DNA from: Halorubrum sp. BV1
GTDB taxonomy: Archaea > Halobacteriota > Halobacteria > Halobacteriales > Haloferacaceae
Assembly (NCBI RefSeq): GCF_000746205.1
Contig: NZ_JQKV01000006.1
Location: 1-64,000, forward strand
Reading direction: 5' to 3'
Length of the DNA stretch: 64,000 nucleotides
The position numbers and the translations under genes were made by a program. Shown one piece after another: positions 1-10,713 of this stretch. Within the stretch, counting starts at the first letter, position 1; the number at the start of each line of letters is the position of its first letter. Under the pieces are notes generated by a model. It was not told where the DNA came from. It ran no database searches and was given only the letters and a program-made list of their open reading frames with translations.

Positions 1-582
1 GGCGCGGAGCGCCGCCGCCGCGCGATGATCTTGGAGGCGCAGGGAGAGCGTCGCTCCGCGGTCGAGCAGGCGGAGGGTGACAAGCAGTCGAACATCATCC
101 GGGCGCAGGGCGAAAAGCAGTCGCAGATCCTCGAAGCGCAGGGTGACGCGATATCGACCGTCCTCCGGGCTCGCTCCGCGGAGTCGATGGGCGAACGCGC
201 CATCATCGAGCGCGGGATGGAGACCCTAGAGGAGATCGGCAAAGGCGAGTCCACCACGTTCGTCCTCCCGCAGGAACTCACCAGCCTGGTGGGCCGCTAC
301 GGCAAGGCCCTCTCCGGCTCCGACGTCCAACAGATGGAGGGATTAGAGAGCAAGGAGTTCGACGAGGAGACGGAGAAGATGCTCGGCTTAGAGGACATCG
401 AGAGCGCGCTCGAACAGCTCGATACGGTGGCCGACAGCGACCTGCGGACCGACGAGACGCGGGACGCGGACACGGCACGCGACAGCGCCCGCGACACCGG
501 CATCGCCGGCGAGGCGGACCTCGACCGCGAGGCCGACCGTGACGTGGACCTCGAGACCGAAAGCGAGCGTCCGGGCGACTGA
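1..582 (+). CDS. SPFH/stomatin-prohibitin family protein, C-terminal part
   Basis: The gene is open at the left edge, so only its C-terminal part (about 193 residues) is present. The first 45 residues are a charged coiled coil made of near-repeats of AQGEKQSQI-type units rich in Glu, Gln, Lys and Ala, which is the signature of the stomatin/flotillin C-terminal helix. A Phe-Val-Leu-Pro segment (TTFVLPQELTSLVGRYGKAL) follows, as in other archaeal stomatins, then a long Asp/Glu/Arg-rich low-complexity tail. Family members are membrane-anchored scaffolds, often beside an NfeD-type partner; that partner and the SPFH domain would lie to the left of the window. Function beyond scaffolding is not deducible. 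Confidence 0.85.
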   Translation, partial: GAERRRRAMILEAQGERRSAVEQAEGDKQSNIIRAQGEKQSQILEAQGDAISTVLRARSAESMGERAIIERGMETLEEIGKGESTTFVLPQELTSLVGRYGKALSGSDVQQMEGLESKEFDEETEKMLGLEDIESALEQLDTVADSDLRTDETRDADTARDSARDTGIAGEADLDREADRDVDLETESERPGD

Positions 583-622
583 CCCCGAACCGGCTCCCGG
601 GAGCCGGGCGGTTCCGCCCCCC

Positions 623-1222
623 TCAGGGCCGCCACGTCGACGGGTCGAGCGCCCAGAGCGACCCCACCGCGACCGCGCCGGCGACCCCGGCGGAGGCGAG
701 CGCGAGCGGGGCCGCTTCCCCCCTTGCGACCGCGGCGAGCAACAGCGCCGCACCGACGAGCAGCGTGATCGTGTCCTCGGTCGTCGCGGCGCGGACCACC
801 GGCGCTATCGCCCCTCCGGCGAGCGCACCCGCCGCGACCGCGGCCGGAGGTCCACCACCGAGCGCCGCGAGCGTCTCCGGAGCGGCGAACGCGGCGAGGG
901 GGGCTCCCAAGCCGGTTCCGATTCCGGTGCCGAGTGCGAGCGCCGCGCCGGCACCCAGTGCGGGTGCGAGGAGAGCGGCGCGCGCGGAGAGGTCGGCGTC
1001 GGCGAGCGCGGCCGCACCGCCGACGAAAAACACCGATCCGGCCGCGAGGAGCGCGGGCGCGGCCAGACGCGAGATCGGCGACGGCGAGACGCCGGCGGGG
1101 CTGCCGGACGCGCCTCCGGCTTCGGGGACGATCACGGGCGCGACGGCGGCCGCGCTCGCGAACGCGGCGACGGCGAGCGCGAGGAGGACCGCTCCGCGGA
1201 GCCGGCGGGACACAGAGAGCAT
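623..1222 (-). CDS. Hydrophobic Ala/Gly-rich integral membrane protein
   Basis: A 199-residue protein of roughly six or seven hydrophobic segments rich in Ala, Gly, Val and Leu, separated by very short loops. No catalytic motif is visible and I do not recognise the family. The ATG at 1222 (MLSVSRRL) is preferred over an upstream start at 1354 because the extra 44 residues are Arg-rich and unlike haloarchaeal protein, and because a membrane helix begins right after MLSVSRRL. It converges with the SPFH gene, leaving 40 bp between the stops. Codon use and hydrophobicity pattern support a real gene; function unknown. Confidence 0.6.
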   Translation of the reverse strand: MLSVSRRLRGAVLLALAVAAFASAAAVAPVIVPEAGGASGSPAGVSPSPISRLAAPALLAAGSVFFVGGAAALADADLSARAALLAPALGAGAALALGTGIGTGLGAPLAAFAAPETLAALGGGPPAAVAAGALAGGAIAPVVRAATTEDTITLLVGAALLLAAVARGEAAPLALASAGVAGAVAVGSLWALDPSTWRP

Positions 1223-1354
1223 ACCGGCGAGAGGCCGCCGACCCACTAAACGATCGCGGGACGCGACCAGATGATCGCGGGACGTGGACCGATGGACGCG
1301 CACGCGATCGGTGAAAAACTCCCTCGGCCGGTCGCGACCTCGGGACGCCGACAT

Positions 1355-1888
1355 TCAGATCGTCACGCCGGCGCGATCGCCGTCGGCGGAGACGATGACG
1401 CGCTCCGGGATCCCCTGCTGGTCGGTGAGCCGAAGTAGCAGGGTCTTGACGACGGGGTCGTCGAGCTTCTCGACGTCGACGTCGGGACCGGACTCGTCGA
1501 CCGCGACGCGAAGCGCGCCATCGCCGATGCGGCTGATCGCGCCGAGGCGCAACGCGACTTCGGGCGCGGTGAGGCGCTGAGCGACGACGAGGATCGACTC
1601 GCCGCCGTCGTCGACGAACCGGGTTGCATCGACGAACGACCGCGCTTCGGCCGCGTCGGGACGGAGCGCACCGAGCGCGGCGTCACCCGACCGGTACGAC
1701 GCCGCGTGAACATGGAGCTCGGGGGGAAGCGCGCGGATGCTCTGGCCGTCGACGAGCGGGTCGCCGTCGACGTAGCGGCTTCGAACGGCGAGGTCTCGCG
1801 GGGTCGACGCGGCCACGTCGCGGATCCGGTCGGTACAGCCCGCGGTGGCGGCGGCGAGGGCTCCGACCACGACCGCGCGCCGGTACAT
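1355..1888 (-). CDS. Predicted Tat-exported lipoprotein, haloarchaeal hypothetical
   Basis: A 177-residue protein whose N-terminus MYRRAVVVGALAAATAGC has a twin arginine, a hydrophobic stretch and a lipobox ending in Ala-Gly-Cys at residue 18. This is the usual layout of haloarchaeal Tat lipoproteins, so the mature protein is probably anchored outside the membrane by its lipidated Cys18. The mature part is soluble and mixed alpha/beta, with no motif I recognise. It is transcribed away from uvrB's 3' end and lies 132 bp upstream of the next minus-strand gene. Function unknown. Confidence 0.65.
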   Translation of the reverse strand: MYRRAVVVGALAAATAGCTDRIRDVAASTPRDLAVRSRYVDGDPLVDGQSIRALPPELHVHAASYRSGDAALGALRPDAAEARSFVDATRFVDDGGESILVVAQRLTAPEVALRLGAISRIGDGALRVAVDESGPDVDVEKLDDPVVKTLLLRLTDQQGIPERVIVSADGDRAGVTI

Positions 1889-1986
1889 GAGTCCGAATCC
1901 GACGGTGTCGGGTAAAAATCCCTGCCTCGGCGTTCCGCCGGATGAGAATCGGTGCGCCGACAGCGAACGGGCGATGGGCCGCTCGA

Positions 1987-4041
<2,055 letters not shown>

Positions 4042-4236
4042 GATATCCGCCGTTGGGCGGCGAGACACTTGAGCGGCGCGGCGGTAATGGACGGTGCGGT
4101 GACACCCCCCCAGACAACGGCAGCGTTCGGCGCGGCACGATCGCGCACGCAGTCGCCGGGGCGTCTTGTCGCCTCGCGTACGGCTCCCGCCGGCTCGACC
4201 ACGCCGGCGGGTCCCGCTCGACGCACGTAGCGGAAC

Positions 4237-4253
4237 GGTTTTATATCGAAACC
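4237..4253 (+). promoter_or_regulatory. TATA box framed by an inverted repeat
   Basis: The sequence GGTTTTATATCGAAACC contains a TATA-like core (TTTTATATCG) and has GGTTT/AAACC arms on each side. An ATG lies at 4270, about 25-30 bp downstream, the spacing expected for a leaderless transcript. The arms could bind a regulator, or the symmetry could be accidental. Confidence 0.5.
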
Positions 4254-4269
4254 TCACAAGTATTTGCTA

Positions 4270-4438
4270 ATGACCGCGGCGGCTCGTCAGGCGGCCACGC
4301 TCTTCCGAGGCCGACGAGCCCCGCGACCGCGACGAGGCGTCCGACCGCGACGGGTTTCCGGCGCGGCGCGACGACTGGCCCCCCAAGGCCAGTAAGTTTC
4401 CCCTTGTCGCGTTCGCGCCGTTTCGTTCCCGAGAGTGA
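4270..4438 (+). pseudogene. Possible degraded small haloarchaeal gene
   Basis: The ATG at 4270 sits at leaderless distance from a TATA box, but its own frame gives only a basic 41-residue peptide rich in Arg. From about 4311 another frame has typical haloarchaeal acidic composition and high third-position GC (EADEPRDRDEASDRDGF, then WPPKASKFPLVAFAPFRSRE) and stops at 4436-4438. The two halves would need a frameshift to join. This looks like a small gene broken by an indel, or a chance composition effect; no homologue is claimed. Confidence 0.28.
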
Positions 4439-4496
4439 CAGCTTCATCGATCGGTAGCGACCGCGCCGCAATTTTGTTCCAATCTCTAAACCGTCG

Positions 4497-4505
4497 AATT
4501 TAAGG
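4497..4505 (+). promoter_or_regulatory. argG core promoter
   Basis: An AT-rich element (GAATTTAAG) in otherwise GC-rich DNA lies 25-33 bp before the argG ATG at 4530, the usual TATA position for a leaderless haloarchaeal transcript. No separate start for argH is visible, so argGH are probably transcribed from here. Confidence 0.5.
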
Positions 4506-4529
4506 GGGTGGGCCGGATCTACTCCGATA

Positions 4530-5756
4530 ATGACGAGCGTTGCACTCGCGTTCAGTGGCGGACTCGACACGACAGTGTGCGTACCGCTTTTGAAAGAGGA
4601 GTACGGCTACGACGAGGTCATCGGCGTCAACGTCGACGTCGGCCAGCCGACGGAAGAGTTCGACGAGGCGGAAGAGACCGCCGATGCGCTTGGACTCGAC
4701 ATCCACGTCGTCGACGCGAAAGAGGAGTTCGCGGAGCTGTGTTTCGACGCGGTGAAGACGAACGCGACGTATCAGGGGTACCCGCTCGGGACCGCGCTGG
4801 CGCGTCCCGTCATCGCCGAGGCCATTCTGGGCGTCGCCGAGGAGGAAGGCTGTGACGCCATCGCGCACGGCTGTACGGGTAAGGGGAACGACCAGCTCCG
4901 GTTCGAGGCCGTCTGGCGCGGCTCCGATCTGGAGGTCATCGCGCCTGTCCGCGAGCTCGGACTCACCCGCGAGTGGGAGATCGACTACGCCGCGGAGAAG
5001 GACCTGCCCGTCGAGGCCGGCGACGGTGGTGTCTGGTCGATCGACGAGAACATCTGGTCGCGCGCGGTCGAGGGCGGCGAACTCGAGAACCCGGACTACG
5101 AGCCGCCGGAGGACATCTACGAGTGGACCGCAGAGCCCGAGGGCGAGACGACGATCGAGGTCGCCTTCGAGGAGGGCGTCCCGGTCGCCGTCGACGGCGA
5201 GGCGATGGACCCGGTGCCGCTCATCCAGCACCTCAACGAGTACGCCGGCGGCTACGGCATCGGCCGCACCGACGTGATGGAAGACCGCATGCTCGGGCTG
5301 AAGGTGCGCGAGAACTACGAGCACCCGGCCGCGACGGTCCTGCTCACGGCACACCAAGCCCTAGAGGACCTCGTCCTCACCAAAAACGAGCGCTCGTTCA
5401 AGAAGGGGATCGAACAGGAGTGGTCCGAGAAGGCGTATCAGGGGCTCGTGTTCGCGCCCGTCGTCGACGCGCTGAACGCCTTCGTCGACGAGACGCAGGA
5501 CGTGGTGACTGGCACCGCGACGGTCAAAGTCTCCGGCGGCAACTGCCGCGTCGTCGCCCGCGACTCCGAGTACGCCGTCTACTCCGAGGAGATGGCCTCG
5601 TTTAACACCGAAGACGTGGCCGGCATCGCACAGGAGGACGCCACGGGCGTCGCGAAGTACCACGGGTTACAGGAGCGTCTCGCCAACGACGTGAAAGAGG
5701 CGGTCTCGAAGCCCGAACTCGCCAGCGATGGCGGAGAGACTGCAGACGAGGAATAG
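4530..5756 (+). CDS. argG: Argininosuccinate synthase
   Basis: ArgG joins citrulline and aspartate with ATP to give argininosuccinate, the penultimate step of arginine synthesis. The 408-residue protein has the normal length and begins with the PP-loop ATP-binding motif AFSGGLDTT; the conserved GCTGKGNDQLRFE and DENIWSRA segments follow. The ATG at 4530 leaves almost no residues before the PP-loop, as in the family. argH starts on the very next base after the stop codon, and the rest of the pathway follows to 14002, so this is the first gene of the arginine block. Confidence 0.97.
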   Translation: MTSVALAFSGGLDTTVCVPLLKEEYGYDEVIGVNVDVGQPTEEFDEAEETADALGLDIHVVDAKEEFAELCFDAVKTNATYQGYPLGTALARPVIAEAILGVAEEEGCDAIAHGCTGKGNDQLRFEAVWRGSDLEVIAPVRELGLTREWEIDYAAEKDLPVEAGDGGVWSIDENIWSRAVEGGELENPDYEPPEDIYEWTAEPEGETTIEVAFEEGVPVAVDGEAMDPVPLIQHLNEYAGGYGIGRTDVMEDRMLGLKVRENYEHPAATVLLTAHQALEDLVLTKNERSFKKGIEQEWSEKAYQGLVFAPVVDALNAFVDETQDVVTGTATVKVSGGNCRVVARDSEYAVYSEEMASFNTEDVAGIAQEDATGVAKYHGLQERLANDVKEAVSKPELASDGGETADEE

Positions 5757-7259
5757 ATGACCGACGACGATCCCGCCGTGACCGCCGAGGGTGCCGAGGA
5801 CGCCGACACCGCCGTCCGCCGCGACCGCTTCAGCGGCGGTCCCGCCCGCGCGTTCCTCTCCAGTCTCGCGGCCGACGCGGCCATCTTCGAGGCGGACCTC
5901 GCGGTCGATCGCGCGCACACGGTGATGCTCGCGGAGCGGGAGATCGTCGACGACGCGGTCGCGGGCGAAATCCTCGCGGCGCTCGACGCCGTCGAGGCCG
6001 CCGGTCACGGTGACCTCGACGGAGGCGAGGACGTCCACGAGGCGATCGAGACGGCCGTGATCGACCGGATCGGTCCCGATGGCGGGCGGATGCACACGGC
6101 GCGCTCGCGCAACGACGAGGTTGCGACCTGCATCCGGTACCGCCTGCGCGAGGACCTGCTCGCGGCCGCGGAGGCCACCCTGACGCTGCGTCGGGCGCTT
6201 CTCGACGTCGCCGGCGAGCACACGGAGACGGTGATGCCCGGCTACACCCACCTCCAGCCGGCTCAGCCGACGACGATCGCGCACTACCTGCTGTCGTACG
6301 AGGGCGGGATCGCGCGCGACACGGCGCGGCTGCTCGACGCCTACGAGCGCACCAACCGCTCGCCGCTCGGCGCGGCCGCGTTCGCGGGCACGCCGTTCGA
6401 CATCGACCGCGAGCGGACCGCCGAGCTGCTCGGGTTCGACGGGCTCGTCGCCAACTCGATGGACGCCGCCTCCGCGCGCGACTTCCTCGCCGAGGGGGCG
6501 ACCGCGTGCGCGACGCTCGCGACGACGCTGTCCGGGCTCGCGGAGGACCTCGTCCTCTTTTCGAACAAGGGGTTCGTCGAGCTGTCCGACGACTACGCGT
6601 CCACCTCTTCGATCATGCCTCAAAAAAAGAACCCCGACACGCTGGAGCTGACCCGCGGCGTCGCCGGCGACGCCATCGGCGAGGCGGCCGGCACGCTGAG
6701 TCTGCTCAAGGGGTTACCGCGCGCGTACAATCGCGACCTCCAGCGCGCGCACGCGAGCGTCTTCGAGACCGCGGACGACGTGCGGGAGGCGGCCGAGGTG
6801 GCTGCGGGCGCGGTCGCGACGGCCGACTGGAACGAGGCGGTGCTCGCCGACGCCGCGGGCGACGGCTTCTCGACGGCGACCGGCGTCGCAGACCTGCTCG
6901 CCACAGGGGGACTTCCCTTCCGCACCGCCCACGAGATAGTCGCGGCCGCGGCCGAGCGCGTCGCGGACGACGACGCGCCGCCGGCGGCCGCCGCAAAAGT
7001 TGACGAGGCCGCGCGAACGGTGACGGGCGAGCCCCTCTCGGCGTACGTGAGCCGCGAGGAGGTCGAGGCCGTCTTGGACCCCGAACGCAGCGTCGCGAGC
7101 CGCGACTCCGCGGGCGGACCAGCGCCCGACGCGGTCGCGTGCGATCTCGAAGCGCGCCGCGAGTCGCTCGACGCGGACGAAACGACGCTCGCGGCGCGTC
7201 GGGAGGCGCTCGCGGATGCGGCTCGCGCGCTCGACGCCGAGGTGAGCGAGTATGTCTGA
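5757..7259 (+). CDS. argH: Argininosuccinate lyase
   Basis: ArgH splits argininosuccinate into arginine and fumarate. The 500-residue protein carries the fumarase/aspartase superfamily signature SSIMPQKKNPDTLE (the flexible loop with the catalytic serine), the TARSRNDEVAT segment and MPGYTHLQPAQPTT with the catalytic His. The ATG directly abuts the argG TAG stop, so the two are cotranscribed and probably translationally coupled. It is somewhat longer than bacterial ArgH (about 460 residues) because of an acidic N-terminus and extended C-terminal helices, both common in haloarchaea. Confidence 0.96.
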   Translation: MTDDDPAVTAEGAEDADTAVRRDRFSGGPARAFLSSLAADAAIFEADLAVDRAHTVMLAEREIVDDAVAGEILAALDAVEAAGHGDLDGGEDVHEAIETAVIDRIGPDGGRMHTARSRNDEVATCIRYRLREDLLAAAEATLTLRRALLDVAGEHTETVMPGYTHLQPAQPTTIAHYLLSYEGGIARDTARLLDAYERTNRSPLGAAAFAGTPFDIDRERTAELLGFDGLVANSMDAASARDFLAEGATACATLATTLSGLAEDLVLFSNKGFVELSDDYASTSSIMPQKKNPDTLELTRGVAGDAIGEAAGTLSLLKGLPRAYNRDLQRAHASVFETADDVREAAEVAAGAVATADWNEAVLADAAGDGFSTATGVADLLATGGLPFRTAHEIVAAAAERVADDDAPPAAAAKVDEAARTVTGEPLSAYVSREEVEAVLDPERSVASRDSAGGPAPDAVACDLEARRESLDADETTLAARREALADAARALDAEVSEYV

Positions 7260-7480
7260 GGTGGTCTCCGGTGTCTGACCGACGCCGACAGCCGGACCGG
7301 CTGCGACGACCGCCGCGGTCGGCGGTCGATCCGTGACCGCCGGCGGCGATCCCGTCCCCGCGAGGGGGCGAAGTTCGTATCGAATTCTGACACGACACGG
7401 AACGCCGGGGCGACTCGTTCCGGTTTTACGCGAGTAGCGGCCGCTTTACGTAGTGTAATATCCTCGACAAGTTCGAAGCC

Positions 7481-7488
7481 TTTATGCG
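7481..7488 (+). promoter_or_regulatory. lysW operon core promoter
   Basis: TTTATGCG lies 26-33 bp before the lysW ATG at 7514, consistent with a leaderless transcript that starts the lysW-argXCBDE run. The 254-bp gap after argH otherwise holds no gene and a second AT-rich patch (GTGTAATATCC, 7454-7464). Confidence 0.5.
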
Positions 7489-7513
7489 CTCTCGACGCTG
7501 ACACCGATCCACG

Positions 7514-7702
7514 ATGACGAGCGACACCGATACGCTGGTGGCGGAGGACCCGATCACGGGCGACGAGATCGAACTGCCGGCCGACGTCGAGGTCGGCGAG
7601 ATAATCGACAGTCCGGTCACCGGGACCGAGCTGGAGGTCATCTCTCTCGACCCCGTCGTGTTAGAGGAGGCCCCCGAGCTCGAGGAGGACTGGGGCGAGT
7701 AA
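7514..7702 (+). CDS. lysW: LysW/ArgW-type amino-group carrier protein lacking the zinc cysteines
   Basis: LysW-type carriers attach through their C-terminal glutamate to the amino group of glutamate (or alpha-aminoadipate) and keep it protected through the next steps. The 62-residue product ends in the diagnostic EDWGE tail and matches the family in the VGEIIDSPVTGTELEVISLD core. The two CPxCG-type knuckles that bind zinc in typical LysW read DPITG and SPVTG here, so all four ligands are replaced by Asp, Thr, Ser and Thr and the protein has no cysteine. The fold may be held by the acidic surface and high salt. It heads argXCBDEF, so the role in arginine synthesis is strongly implied. Confidence 0.9.
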   Translation: MTSDTDTLVAEDPITGDEIELPADVEVGEIIDSPVTGTELEVISLDPVVLEEAPELEEDWGE

Positions 7703-7707
7703 CGTCG

Positions 7708-7740
7708 ATGGTGACGACCGCGCCGAGGTGGTCCGCGTGA
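7708..7740 (+). other. Micro-ORF bridging lysW and argX
   Basis: Ten codons (MVTTAPRWSA) run from an ATG six bases after the lysW stop to a TGA whose first two bases are part of the argX GTG (GTGA overlap at 7737-7740). It fills the only gap between the carrier and its ligase with a translatable reading frame, so ribosomes leaving lysW could be passed to argX. It may also be accidental. Confidence 0.3.
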
Positions 7741-8657
7741 AGGTCGGGATCCTCTACTCGCGGATCCGGAAAGACGAGAAGCTGCTGCTCTCCGAGCTTC
7801 GCGACCGCGACCACGACGTCGAGAAGATAGACGTCCGCAAGGAGCGGTTCGGCCTCGACGCGACGACCGCGGCCGTCGACGACCTCGACATCGTCGTCGA
7901 CCGCTGTCTGTCGACGAGCCGGTCGCTGTACGCGACGCGCTTTCTCGACAGCTACGGCGTCCCCGTGGTCAACTCCCCCGAGACGGGCGACGTCTGTGCC
8001 GACAAGGCGAAGAACTCGCTCGCGCTCGCCGAGGCCGACGTGCCGACGCCCGCGACGGAGGTAGCGTTCACCAAAGACGCTGCCCTCGACGCGATCGAGT
8101 CGTTCGGCTACCCCTGCGTGCTCAAGCCTGTCACCGGCTCGTGGGGTCGGCTGATGGCGAAGATCGACTCGCGGAACGCCGCCGAGGCGATCTTAGAGCA
8201 CAAAGAGACGCTCGGTCATTACGAGCACAAGGTGTTCTACGTCCAGGAGTTTGTCGACAAGCCCGGCCGCGACATCCGCGTGCTGGCGGTCGACGGCGAG
8301 CCCGTCGCGGCGATGACGCGGTCGTCCGACCACTGGCTCACGAACGCTGCGAAAGGCGGCGAGACGACGCCGTTCGATCTGGACGACCGCGCGCTGGAAC
8401 TGGTCGAGCGCGCCTCCGACGCGGTCGGCGGCGGCCTGCTCGGCGTCGACCTGATGGAGGTGGGCGTCGACGCGGACGCGGACCCCGCCGAGGGCGGCGG
8501 CGCGGACGGGTACACCGTCCACGAGGTGAACCACACGGTCGAGTTCAAGGCGCTCGACGCCGCGACCGATGTCGACGTTCCCGCGCGGGTCGTCGACTGG
8601 GTGGAGACGAAGGCGACCGAACTGGCCGGCGGAGAGGCCGAGGAGGCGGACGCATGA
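7737..8657 (+). CDS. argX: Glutamate--LysW ligase ArgX (RimK/ATP-grasp)
   Basis: ArgX uses ATP to ligate glutamate to the C-terminus of LysW, the committing step of the carrier-bound arginine route. The protein (306 residues from the GTG at 7737) begins KVGILYSRIRKDEKLLL, shows the ATP-grasp lysines in CVLKPVTGSWGRLMAKI, the YVQEFVDKPGRDIRVLAVDG segment, and EVNHTVEFK with the Mg-binding Glu and Asn. The GTG at 7737 fits the family N-terminus best; a GTG at 7728 would add three residues. The stop overlaps the argC start (ATGA). Confidence 0.94.
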   Translation: MKVGILYSRIRKDEKLLLSELRDRDHDVEKIDVRKERFGLDATTAAVDDLDIVVDRCLSTSRSLYATRFLDSYGVPVVNSPETGDVCADKAKNSLALAEADVPTPATEVAFTKDAALDAIESFGYPCVLKPVTGSWGRLMAKIDSRNAAEAILEHKETLGHYEHKVFYVQEFVDKPGRDIRVLAVDGEPVAAMTRSSDHWLTNAAKGGETTPFDLDDRALELVERASDAVGGGLLGVDLMEVGVDADADPAEGGGADGYTVHEVNHTVEFKALDAATDVDVPARVVDWVETKATELAGGEAEEADA

Positions 8658-9754
8658 CGGCCGACGCCGACGCGGCCGACGACGCGACGGCCGCGACCGA
8701 CGACCCGGTCGGCGAGACCCTCACCGCGAGCGTCATCGGCGGCACGGGATTCACCGGCGGCGAGCTGTTGCGCCTGCTCTCCGGCCACCCGAACTTCGAG
8801 GTCGTTCAGGCCACGTCGCGGTCGGCGGACAACATGACCGTCGGTCGCTCGCACCCGAACCTGCGCGGGCTCGACCTGCGCTTCTCGGACCCGGACGAGC
8901 TGGCGTCCGTCGACGTGCTCTTTTCGGCGACGCCGCACGGCGTCTCGATGGGACAGGTGGACGAGTACTTCGAGGCGGCGGACACGGTCGTCGACCTGTC
9001 CGCGGACTTCCGGCTGCCGGAGGCCGAGCTGTACGACGAGTGGTACGACGGCCACGAGTCGCCGGAGTACCTGGAGCGCGCGGAGTACGCGCTCCCCGAA
9101 CTCAACCGCGAGAACCTCGCTGGGGCGGACCTAATAGCCGGCGGCGGCTGTAACGCGACCGCGACGATCCTCGGACTGAAGCCGCTCGTCGACGCCGGCG
9201 CCCTCGACCCGGATACCGATCGGGTCGTCGTCGACGTGAAGGTCGGCTCCTCGGAGGGCGGTGCCGGCGGCGGCGCGGCCTCCTCGCATCCGGAGCGCTC
9301 GGGCGTCGTGCGCCCGTACGCGCCAACGAGCCACCGTCACGAGGCCGAGATCGAGGCGTACCTCGGGCTCTCCGTCTCCTTCACCGTTCACGCGGTCGAG
9401 ATGGTCCGCGGTGCGTCGGCGACCTGCCACGTCTTCCCCGGCGAGCCCGTCTCGAAGGGCGACCTGTGGGGGGCGTACCGCGACGCGTACGCCGACGAGC
9501 GGTTTATGCGGATCGTCTCCGGCGGGGGCGGCGTCTACCGCTATCCCGAGCCGAAGGCAGTTGCCGGCACGAACTACGGCGAGGTCGGCTTCGAACTCGA
9601 CCCCGGCAACCGGCGCGTCGTCGTCTTCTCGGCTATCGACAACATGATGAAAGGCTCCGCCGGGCAGGCGGTCCACGCGGCGAACATCGCCCTGGACCTG
9701 CCCGAAGAGGCGGGATTAGAGTTCGAGGGGCTTCACCCCGTGGGGTCGCCATGA
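8654..9754 (+). CDS. argC: LysW-gamma-glutamyl-phosphate reductase
   Basis: ArgC/LysY reduces the carrier-bound glutamyl phosphate to the semialdehyde with NADPH. The 366-residue protein has the Rossmann motif VIGGTGFTGGELLRLL, the catalytic cysteine in GGGCNATATILGL, and the family's HRHEAEIEAYL stretch. About 30 acidic residues precede the Rossmann fold, a haloarchaeal extension. The ATG at 8654 overlaps the argX stop by four bases and the stop overlaps the argB ATG, which indicates tight translational coupling along the operon. Confidence 0.95.
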   Translation: MTADADAADDATAATDDPVGETLTASVIGGTGFTGGELLRLLSGHPNFEVVQATSRSADNMTVGRSHPNLRGLDLRFSDPDELASVDVLFSATPHGVSMGQVDEYFEAADTVVDLSADFRLPEAELYDEWYDGHESPEYLERAEYALPELNRENLAGADLIAGGGCNATATILGLKPLVDAGALDPDTDRVVVDVKVGSSEGGAGGGAASSHPERSGVVRPYAPTSHRHEAEIEAYLGLSVSFTVHAVEMVRGASATCHVFPGEPVSKGDLWGAYRDAYADERFMRIVSGGGGVYRYPEPKAVAGTNYGEVGFELDPGNRRVVVFSAIDNMMKGSAGQAVHAANIALDLPEEAGLEFEGLHPVGSP

Positions 9755-10713
9755 GCGGGAACGACACGCGGAGCGGTCAGCCCGCGTCCTGCGCGATCGC
9801 AGACGGCGGCGCACCCGCAGACGAGCCTCCGGTCGTCGTCAAGATCGGCGGCGCGAAGGCGGTCGATCCCGCTGGCGCGGTCGACGACGTGGCGAGTCTC
9901 GCCGCGGACGGCCGCGAGGTCGTCGTCGTCCACGGCGGCTCGACGGTCGTCGACGAGGTTATCGAGCGGCTCGGGATGGAGCCCGAGTACGTCGAGTCGG
10001 CCTCCGGCGTCACCGGTCGGTTCACCGACGCGGAGACGATGGAGGCGTTCACGATGGCGATGGCCGGCAAACTCAACACCGAGCTGACGGCGCTGTTCCG
10101 CGAGGCCGGCGTCGACGCGGTCGGCCTCTCGGGCGTCGACGGCGGGCTTCTCTCGGGGCCGCGCAAGTCGGCGGTCCGCGTGGTCGAGGACGGCAAAACG
10201 AAGATCAAACGGGGCGAACACTCCGGCCGGATCGAGTCGGTGAACGCCGATCTGCTGGCCGGCCTGCTCGCCGACGGATACACGCCCGTCGTCTCGCCGC
10301 CGATGGAGGGAACGGAGAGTGACGGCGGCGTCACCCCGGTCAACGCGGACGCTGACCGGGCGGCCGCCGCGGTCGCGGGCGCGCTCGACGCCGACCTCGT
10401 CCTGCTGACGGACGTGGCGGGCGTCTACGCCGATCCCGACGACCCCGACACGCTGATCGCGTCGGCGGCGACGCCCGACGAACTCGCGGCGGTTGAGGAC
10501 GCTGCCGAGGGGTTCATGGGCAAGAAGGTGATGGCGGCCAAGGAAGCGCTCTCGGGTGGCTCCGGCCGCGTCGTCGTCGCCGACGCCAACGCCGACGACC
10601 CGATCGTCGCCGCGCTCGGCGGCGCGGGGACGACGATCGAACGCTCCGCGCTCGGTGAGGACGCGGAAGCCGCGGAGGACGCGGAAGCCGAAACGGAGGG
10701 CGAGACCGCATGA
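9751..10713 (+). CDS. argB: LysW-glutamate kinase
   Basis: ArgB/LysZ phosphorylates the side-chain carboxylate of LysW-bound glutamate. The 320-residue amino-acid-kinase fold is seen in VKIGGAKAVDPAG near the N-terminus, VVVHGGSTVVDEVIERLG, and the ATP-site VLLTDVAGVYADPDDP. An acidic N-terminal extension of about 28 residues and an acidic Ala/Glu-rich C-terminal tail are present. Start and stop overlap the neighbours by four bases each, placing it firmly in the carrier pathway operon rather than the acetylglutamate pathway. Confidence 0.95.
   Translation: MSGNDTRSGQPASCAIADGGAPADEPPVVVKIGGAKAVDPAGAVDDVASLAADGREVVVVHGGSTVVDEVIERLGMEPEYVESASGVTGRFTDAETMEAFTMAMAGKLNTELTALFREAGVDAVGLSGVDGGLLSGPRKSAVRVVEDGKTKIKRGEHSGRIESVNADLLAGLLADGYTPVVSPPMEGTESDGGVTPVNADADRAAAAVAGALDADLVLLTDVAGVYADPDDPDTLIASAATPDELAAVEDAAEGFMGKKVMAAKEALSGGSGRVVVADANADDPIVAALGGAGTTIERSALGEDAEAAEDAEAETEGETA

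Larger units (their letters stand above)
4042..4529. other. Intergenic region uvrB-argG with an orphan promoter and a coding-like relic
   Basis: This 488-bp stretch separates the divergent uvrB and argG. It holds a strong TATA-like box at 4239-4248 with no intact conserved gene after it, a coding-like stretch ending at 4438, and the argG promoter near 4497-4505. The C-run at 4105-4111 is the longest homopolymer. No RNA gene is apparent. Confidence 0.5.

Noticed and set aside
4042..4257. 72-residue N-terminal extension of UvrB
   Set aside because: The residues are Arg/Gly-rich, unlike haloarchaeal protein and unlike UvrB; GTG at 4041 gives the normal family N-terminus.
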